NCBI GenBank assembly: GCA_045636205.1
Contig: JAZTXE010000115.1
Span: 1 to 28,154, forward strand
Length of the DNA: 28,154 nt
Direction of reading: 5' to 3'
Source of the DNA: JAZRUF01 sp045636205
GTDB taxonomy: Bacteria; Bacillota; Clostridia; Oscillospirales; JAAYXM01
Each line of letters opens with the position of its first letter. Positions within the stretch are counted from its first letter, which is position 1. Below, piece by piece: positions 22,783 through 28,154 of this stretch. The position numbers and the translations under genes are program-made. The notes beneath the pieces were generated by a model. The model was not told the origin of the DNA. It saw nothing but the letters and a program-made list of their open reading frames with translations, and did not search any database.

Positions 22783-23706
22783 CTACATAGGCAGTGACGC
22801 TAAAACAATCATTGTTACAAGGCTTAGTATTACCGAGAGCATGTTGGTAAAGCTTGCAAGTCCGCCGTCACAATGCGCTTTTTCCGCGTACGTAGAAGCT
22901 ACGGCGGAAATCGGTGAGAAGGAAAGCATTGCAAGCGTGCGGCGTGTAAGCGCGTCAAACGGTGTGCAGAACGTGCAGAAGAGCGCAAACGCTGCACAAA
23001 TCACAAAACGTATCGCAACATGCCGTGCCGCGGTGGAAAAGTACCCTTTTTTTGATTCGAGCTTAAACATCGAGCCGACCATGAACATTGCAAGGAATCC
23101 GTTTGCCGATGCGATAGGGTCAATAATATCCGCGACTGCTGCGGGGATTTTAATGCCGATGATGTTTAAAACAAGCAGCGATATGTATGTAACAAACGTA
23201 ACCGAATGCATTAGTTTGCGGATAACGGCTTTTATGCCTGCAGGATCTTCGGGGTTTGTTTTAAACACCGTGGAGATGACTGAGAATGCACCGCCGGTTG
23301 CGACAATTCCGTTTCCAATATCAAACATGCACGATACTATAGCGCCGGGAGCACCGAAGAAATTCTGAATAATCGGAAGAGCAAAGCAGCCTACATTATA
23401 GCCGGACATATTTATCGTTGTAAATACGCGCCGCTCTTTGCTTGAGCGCAGGGTGATAAGATACGATATTGCGACCGGAAGTGCTGCAAACAAAAAGCCT
23501 AAAACAACTATTAAGTAAAGGGAGAGACTTCGTTGCTCAATCTGGGAAAACACGCGGATTACCGCCGCGGGCAGAGTCAGGGTAAGAACTATCGAGGATA
23601 CTACCTTGTGGTCATTATCTCGCAGGAAACCTGTGTTTCGAAGTACCGCGCCGTGCAGGTGCACAAAAACATATGACATCGGCTTGAGGATAAAAGAAAA
23701 ATCCAT
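22783..23706 (-). CDS. AEC (auxin efflux carrier) family transporter
   Basis: AEC proteins are about ten-helix secondary carriers; bacterial members move malate, malonate or other organic acids, but substrates are rarely known. The 307-residue product has two halves of hydrophobic helices, with the family's GCFALPIIQNFFG in the middle helices and a C-terminal MFMVGSMF stretch. The ATG at 23706 is preferred because AAAGGTGG lies 6 nt upstream; an in-frame GTG at 23715 overlaps it. The gene starts 20 nt after the hypE stop, so it is probably read from the hyp operon. It converges on the malic enzyme gene, which makes a malate-related role worth testing. Confidence 0.85.
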   Translation of the reverse strand: MDFSFILKPMSYVFVHLHGAVLRNTGFLRDNDHKVVSSIVLTLTLPAAVIRVFSQIEQRSLSLYLIVVLGFLFAALPVAISYLITLRSSKERRVFTTINMSGYNVGCFALPIIQNFFGAPGAIVSCMFDIGNGIVATGGAFSVISTVFKTNPEDPAGIKAVIRKLMHSVTFVTYISLLVLNIIGIKIPAAVADIIDPIASANGFLAMFMVGSMFKLESKKGYFSTAARHVAIRFVICAAFALFCTFCTPFDALTRRTLAMLSFSPISAVASTYAEKAHCDGGLASFTNMLSVILSLVTMIVLASLPM

Positions 23707-23726
23707 AAAATCCACCTTTCATTAAA

Positions 23727-24701
23727 TCAGCAAATACGCGGAAGACCCTCGCCGCGAAGCGGCGGGAGAGCGCGCATACCCCCGAATCGGGTTCTGACAG
23801 CCACTGCAGATTCCGCGGTTATCGTACCAATATCCATAGCGCTTTGGCGATAGCGTCTTAAAATTTCAAGAGCTTTTTCGGCATCATCATCTGAGACGGT
23901 GAGCACAAATGTGCCTTCATTTCCCATATACAGAGGATCGAGACCCAATAGGTCGCAGAGTGCGCGTGTGTCAGCATCAGTCGGGATGTTTTGCTCGTCT
24001 ATAACCGCGCCGCAACCCGATGCGCTGCAAAGCTCGCCTATCACGGTGGCAAATCCGCCGCGCGTAATATCACGCATTGCATGCGGATAAATGCCTGCAT
24101 CAAACAGTGCGCGCACCGGCTCAATGAGAAGGGCCATGTCACTTTTAATGTTATTTTCAATGCCCATGCGTGCGGATAAAATGCATGCGTGGTGATTTCC
24201 AAGGCTTCCGGAGACCAGAATCCTATCCCCGGGCAGGCAAGAGCTTGCACGGGTTTCGCGACCATCCTCAATAACACCTATACCCGAAGTGTTTAAATAA
24301 ATACCACCCGAGCCTTCGACTACCTTGGTGTCCGCCGCGACGATTAAAACACCCGCGCGGCGTGCGTAATCGCCTATAGATTCGGCAATTCTCGACAAGG
24401 TGGAGTATTCCATGCCCTGCTCAATTATTACGCCGAGCGTCATGTATTTAGGCGTTGCACCCATCATAACAAGGTCGTTAACCGTTCCGCATATCGAGAG
24501 CGAGCCAATGTTCCCGCCTTGAAACTCAATAGGGGTTACTACAAATGAGTCGGTTGAATATGCAAGTTTTCCGGAAAGCTCTACCACCGCGCTGTCCTCC
24601 GCGCATGAGAGGTAAGAGTTTCCTATAGCTTCTTTAAAGATTTCATTTATAAGGCGGGAGGTCTCTTGACCGCCGCTTCCCTGAGCCAGAGTAATATGCA
24701 T
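23727..24701 (-). CDS. hypE: Hydrogenase maturation protein HypE
   Basis: HypE accepts a carbamoyl group from HypF on its C-terminal cysteine and dehydrates it to a thiocyanate, the source of the cyanide ligands of the [NiFe] centre. The 324-residue protein ends in PRIC, the obligatory C-terminal cysteine. It has the AIRS/PurM-like ATP-binding fold, with AQGSGGQETSRLI at the start, AEDSAVV, STDSFVVTP, and DITRGGFATVIGE. The ATG at 24701 has AAGGAGG about 9 nt upstream; the frame extends into hypD but that part is not coding. It follows hypD by 17 nt. All features expected for activity are present. Confidence 0.96.
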   Translation of the reverse strand: MHITLAQGSGGQETSRLINEIFKEAIGNSYLSCAEDSAVVELSGKLAYSTDSFVVTPIEFQGGNIGSLSICGTVNDLVMMGATPKYMTLGVIIEQGMEYSTLSRIAESIGDYARRAGVLIVAADTKVVEGSGGIYLNTSGIGVIEDGRETRASSCLPGDRILVSGSLGNHHACILSARMGIENNIKSDMALLIEPVRALFDAGIYPHAMRDITRGGFATVIGELCSASGCGAVIDEQNIPTDADTRALCDLLGLDPLYMGNEGTFVLTVSDDDAEKALEILRRYRQSAMDIGTITAESAVAVRTRFGGMRALPPLRGEGLPRIC

Positions 24702-24718
24702 CTTCTGCGCCTCCTTTT

Positions 24719-25753
24719 TCAGATAATGTTGTTTGCATGCCATATGCCGCACGCGCCCTCGGAGGATACCATGCACGGTCCTTTTGGCATTTGCGGAGTG
24801 CAAGCCTTGCCAAACATCGGACACTTGTCAGGTGTTATGCGCCCACATATTACGTCCCCGCAGCGGCAAGAGGCTGCGTTATTGTCAGGATACAGGAAGC
24901 TTCCCGCATCAAACGCGCAAAAAGCCTTTTTAAGATACAAACCTGAATGCGGAACATTTCCCAAACCGCGCCATACCGCGTCACCTTTTTCAAACACGCG
25001 CCCGACTGCGGAGAGAGCGGTTACATTACCCTCGGGCAGTACGACCGATGAGTATAAATTATGGACATCTGCCGTGCCGCGCTCGTGCTGCAGCACTAAA
25101 TCGCAGATTGCCGCTATTACGTCCTCATCTCCGAACCCTGCAACGCAGAAGGGTTTATTGTACTCGCGCGCGAGTGATAAAAATGCGTCCGCACCGCATA
25201 TCGCGGCTACGTGACCGGGTGCTATGAAAGCGTCAATATTTTCTTTGCACATTATTTCCAAGACTTCCGGCATGGTTTTAAGGGCGCACAAAAGGCGCAG
25301 GTTTGAAACTTTGCGCTCTGCCGCTTGCTCGACCAGAAGCGCGTATACCGGCGCTATGGTTTCAAAACCGACCGCTGCAAAAACAAAGTTCCTTTCCGGC
25401 TCATTTTCAGCTAATTCAAGCGCGGCAAACGGGCTGTAGACCATGCGTATATCCCCGCCCTGACCGCGCACATCGCTTAAACTGCCGTCACTTCCCGGAA
25501 CGCGAAGCATATCCCCGAAGGAGATTATCGTGCATCCGTCCCGGAGTGCGAGAGTGCGGAGCGTATCAATATATCCCGCAGGAGTTACACATACCGGACA
25601 GCCGGGTCCGGAAAGAAGCTCTATATTCTGTGAAAGAAGCGACCGTATACCGCTTTTTGCGATAGCCGAGGTGTGAGTCCCGCATACTTCCATTATGCGT
25701 ATCGGCTCACCTGAGTAACTTTTAAGGTAGGCGAGCATATCAGTCGTTTTCAT
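24719..25753 (-). CDS. hypD: Hydrogenase maturation protein HypD
   Basis: HypD is the iron-sulfur scaffold on which, with HypC, Fe(CN)2CO is assembled for [NiFe]-hydrogenase. The 344-residue protein shows the family motifs: MEVCGTHT with Cys24, SGPGCPVCVTP with Cys52 and Cys55, GFETIAP, and IAPGHVAAICG. The C-terminal cysteine-rich region (CRCGDVICGRI, KCPMFGKAC, PCMVSSEGACG) binds the [4Fe-4S] cluster. Its start overlaps the hypC end by 14 nt, so the HypC and HypD partners are translationally coupled. All conserved cysteines appear intact. Confidence 0.97.
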   Translation of the reverse strand: MKTTDMLAYLKSYSGEPIRIMEVCGTHTSAIAKSGIRSLLSQNIELLSGPGCPVCVTPAGYIDTLRTLALRDGCTIISFGDMLRVPGSDGSLSDVRGQGGDIRMVYSPFAALELAENEPERNFVFAAVGFETIAPVYALLVEQAAERKVSNLRLLCALKTMPEVLEIMCKENIDAFIAPGHVAAICGADAFLSLAREYNKPFCVAGFGDEDVIAAICDLVLQHERGTADVHNLYSSVVLPEGNVTALSAVGRVFEKGDAVWRGLGNVPHSGLYLKKAFCAFDAGSFLYPDNNAASCRCGDVICGRITPDKCPMFGKACTPQMPKGPCMVSSEGACGIWHANNII

Positions 25754-25967
25754 CTAAAACCCCCATGAGCTCGCGGAAAATCCGGTCATTCTCCTCGGCT
25801 TGCTTGTCCGTAACCTTTTGGATTGCACAGCCTGCGTGAACCAGAACACGGTCACCAACCTCGGCGGATACCAAGCCAAGCTCTATGTCAATTATATTAC
25901 CCATGCAATCGCCCTTCGCGCGAGTGCCGGATTTAGAGAGTATTGTTGCCGTTACGGCGATGCACAT
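25740..25967 (-). CDS. hypC: Hydrogenase maturation chaperone HypC
   Basis: HypC delivers the iron-ligand complex from HypD to the hydrogenase large subunit. The 75-residue product has the essential Cys2 (MCIAVTATI) and the conserved VGDRVLVHAGCAIQKV segment of the HypC/HupF family. GGAG precedes the ATG by 9 nt. The gene lies between hypF (18-nt gap) and hypD (14-nt overlap). Confidence 0.95.
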   Translation of the reverse strand: MCIAVTATILSKSGTRAKGDCMGNIIDIELGLVSAEVGDRVLVHAGCAIQKVTDKQAEENDRIFRELMGVLDEND

Positions 25968-25985
25968 ATTAAATCACTCCTGTAT

Positions 25986-28154
25986 TTATATTTCTGCGGT
26001 CAACTGACCGAGTGCCAAACCACCGTCGCCTGACGGATATTTTTCGTTTCTGTAAACCTTAAATCCCGCCTCACGCAGCTTAAATGAGCTCATAGTAAGA
26101 AGCAGAGCGTTTTGGAAAACACCGCCGCCGAGCGCTACAGTGTTAATTCCGTACATATCGCGCATTTTGCATGCGCCTGAAACCACTGCATCGCAGATTG
26201 CTGCATGGAATGAGTATGCGGTTTGCGCTGGTGAGCTCCTGCCATGCAGAAGTGCGTCAAAAAGAGGTGCAATGTCAAGCTCAAAGCCTGACACAGTGTC
26301 CCTAATCAGGAAGGGGAGAGCGCTCGTCGGTGCTGCCGTGCTTGCGAGTTTTTCAAGTGACTGCGCGCATTGCCCCTCGAACCGGTTATACTCGCCACAA
26401 CCAAGGATATATGCCGCCGCATCAAAAAGACGACCTGCGCTTGAAACGTTTACCGTGTTAATCCCCGCGCTTTGTGCGGCTTTGAGGATTGGAATTTCGG
26501 GTGCGTCCTCAAACAAAACATCCTCTGCACCAACGGAAATAAGGTAGCACATCGCCGCGCGGCGAGTGTCACGCATGGTTTGGTCAGATGCGGGCATTTG
26601 AGTGTATCTTAAGTGTCCACAGCGCGTAAAGCCGCGACGCGTGCATTTTAAAAACTCAAAGCCCCATATATTATTATCCTCGCCATAGCCCACGCCGTCA
26701 AGTGCAATTCCTATTACCGGTTCATCAAGCCCATGCTCACCCATGACCGAGAGAATATGTGCGTAGTGGTGCTGGAGCTTGAAAATAGGCAGGGAAAATT
26801 CCTGCGCTATCGCGGAGGAGAAGTACCCGGGATGCAGATCACAGACTACGCGCGACGGCTCAGACCTGAAAAGAGAGGTCATATGCGCTATCTGGGCGCG
26901 ATAGAGGTTTTGATTTTTTATCTCCTCCAAATCCCCCAGATGTTGGCTTATATAACACCAGTCGCCGCGCCTTATACCAAATGCGGATTTTAAATCCCCA
27001 CCCATTGCGAGCGTGTCCGGCATACCGGATTTTACATATGCCGCAAGCGGAACATACCCGCGCGAACGGCGAATGAACGAATTACCCTCCGAGTGGGGGA
27101 GAATAACCGAATCATCAAGCGGCACTTCTATCCGGCGCGTATGGTCGAGAATGCCGTCAATCGGCATGTCGGAAAGCTCGTCCGAGCGCGTTGCAATCGG
27201 CGCGCCTGACGGGTTTGCGCTTGTCATAACAAGCGGTCCGCACTTATCAAGCAACAGAGTCTGATGCGCAGACGAGGGCAAAAATGCACCCACATACGCG
27301 CTATCGCGGCACACCAAAGGATTAAGCTTTCTGCCGCAAGGCTTTAAAAGAACTATCGGACGCGCAGGGGAGCCAAGAAGCTCCTCGCACTTGGTATTCG
27401 TCTCGCAGTATTTTTTAAGCTCGTCCAAATTCGGGAACATAACCGCAAATGGCTTTTCCTCACGCCTTTTTCCGTGGCGTAATCTCATGAGTGCTTCTTC
27501 ACAAAACGGAGAGCATGCCAGGTGGTATCCACCCACGCCTTTGACTGCGAGTATTCCACCTTGGGATATTATCTCCGCCGCGGCATTTATCGCGCAAGAC
27601 CCGCGTAAATCACCAAAAATAAGCTCGGGACCGCAGTCGTTACAGCATACTGTCTGCGCCCAGTAACGCGGGTTTTCGGGTGAGTTATATTCATCCTCGC
27701 AGCTTCTGCACAGGCTAAACTCTGACATAGATGTGGTTTCGCGGTCGTAGGGAATATCGCGTATTATGCTGTAGCGCGCACCGCACGCGGTACAGCTTAT
27801 AAATGGGTGCATGAATCTTCGGTTTTTGATGTCATATAGCTCGGACATGCACCTGTCGCATGGGGCAAAGTCCGGAGGGAGCATAATCGGAGCATCGTCA
27901 TCGCTTTTGCTTGGAAGTATTTTAAAGTCATCTTCCGATACATCCGCAGGCATAGTTTCTAAGTGCAGTATGCTTGAACCGGGAAGCTTACAAGCAGAAA
28001 GGTCATGCAAAAAAAGCCGCAGTGACTCATCTCCGACGGCGCGAGGCGCCGCAAGAACTTCAACAAAACCACCGCGGTTTTTCACATGACCGACTATGTC
28101 GTGTTTTTTTGCAAGCTCGGCAGTGTACGGACGAAAACCTACGCCCTGCACTAT
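25986..28154 (-). CDS. hypF: Carbamoyltransferase HypF, 5'-truncated by window edge
   Basis: HypF turns carbamoyl phosphate and ATP into carbamoyl-adenylate and carbamoylates HypE. The 722 residues present start inside the acylphosphatase domain (IVQGVGFRPY, with the catalytic Arg and the Asn in VKNRGG), so about 15-20 residues are missing. Two zinc-finger pairs follow with the C-x2-C-x18-C-x2-C-x24-C-x2-C-x18-C-x2-C spacing (from about residue 99). Then come the YrdC-like domain (KGVGGYHLAC) and the C-terminal Kae1-like domain with HHYAH and GGGVFQN. The frame is open to the edge; the GTG at 28151 encodes Val and is not the start. It is the first visible gene of the hypF-hypC-hypD-hypE-AEC run. 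Confidence 0.97.
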   Translation of the reverse strand: MVQGVGFRPYTAELAKKHDIVGHVKNRGGFVEVLAAPRAVGDESLRLFLHDLSACKLPGSSILHLETMPADVSEDDFKILPSKSDDDAPIMLPPDFAPCDRCMSELYDIKNRRFMHPFISCTACGARYSIIRDIPYDRETTSMSEFSLCRSCEDEYNSPENPRYWAQTVCCNDCGPELIFGDLRGSCAINAAAEIISQGGILAVKGVGGYHLACSPFCEEALMRLRHGKRREEKPFAVMFPNLDELKKYCETNTKCEELLGSPARPIVLLKPCGRKLNPLVCRDSAYVGAFLPSSAHQTLLLDKCGPLVMTSANPSGAPIATRSDELSDMPIDGILDHTRRIEVPLDDSVILPHSEGNSFIRRSRGYVPLAAYVKSGMPDTLAMGGDLKSAFGIRRGDWCYISQHLGDLEEIKNQNLYRAQIAHMTSLFRSEPSRVVCDLHPGYFSSAIAQEFSLPIFKLQHHYAHILSVMGEHGLDEPVIGIALDGVGYGEDNNIWGFEFLKCTRRGFTRCGHLRYTQMPASDQTMRDTRRAAMCYLISVGAEDVLFEDAPEIPILKAAQSAGINTVNVSSAGRLFDAAAYILGCGEYNRFEGQCAQSLEKLASTAAPTSALPFLIRDTVSGFELDIAPLFDALLHGRSSPAQTAYSFHAAICDAVVSGACKMRDMYGINTVALGGGVFQNALLLTMSSFKLREAGFKVYRNEKYPSGDGGLALGQLTAEI

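Noticed and set aside
23727..24824. Longer HypE frame starting at 24824
   Set aside because: The extra 41 residues overlap the hypD end and are unlike HypE; the ATG at 24701 has AAGGAGG and the family N-terminus.
28149..28151. GTG as the start of hypF
   Set aside because: The frame stays open to the window edge and the conserved acylphosphatase domain is cut in its middle, so this is an internal valine.

Overview
The window looks like a chromosomal segment of a spore-forming, anaerobic member of the Clostridia (Bacillota), possibly close to the Oscillospiraceae. The evidence is a GC content near 50% by eye, AGGAGG-type ribosome binding sites, bofA and yaaL sporulation-linked genes, a Rex redox regulator, [NiFe]-hydrogenase maturation genes, and protein sequences of Firmicutes type. 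The family-level placement is inference. No tRNA, rRNA, CRISPR array, transposase or phage gene was seen.

Region 1 (1-9173, all + strand) is housekeeping: the 3' part of recA, then recX, rimO, pgsA, cysS, polA, rimI and tsaD. Overlapping starts and stops (recX/rimO TGATG, pgsA/cysS ATGA, polA/rimI 17 nt) indicate co-transcribed blocks covering DNA repair, ribosome and tRNA modification, phospholipid synthesis and translation.

Region 2 (9174-12778) begins with a 578-bp non-coding stretch. It holds three clustered DnaA boxes, a terminator, and a promoter whose -35 is overlapped by a Rex-operator-like palindrome. That promoter drives an isocitrate dehydrogenase gene, rex itself, and an SLH-domain surface protein, so a redox-autoregulated operon is likely.

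Region 3 (12779-16450) is mixed: a 250-bp island between two terminators, a MaoC-like hotdog protein, a divergent MATE exporter with a perfect inverted repeat over its promoter, a 41-residue Cys/His-rich membrane microprotein, a ProXp-type trans-editing deacylase, and bofA and yaaL.

Region 4 (16451-22776) holds an atypical type II topoisomerase pair (ParE/ParC-like), an acyl carrier protein gene on the opposite strand, and a malic enzyme with its own promoter and terminator.

Region 5 (22783-28154, all - strand) is a hypF-hypC-hypD-hypE maturation operon, followed 20 nt later by an AEC-family transporter. hypF runs off the right edge. No hydrogenase structural gene and no hypA or hypB is in the window. 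Icd, malic enzyme, Rex and the hyp genes together fit a fermentative anaerobe that balances NADH and H2.

The observations most worth a second look are the DnaA-box cluster, the Rex-like operator on the icd-rex promoter, the operator-like repeat at the MATE gene, the microprotein, and the divergent topoisomerase pair with Ala at the quinolone-contact position. No wholly new multi-gene system could be demonstrated.
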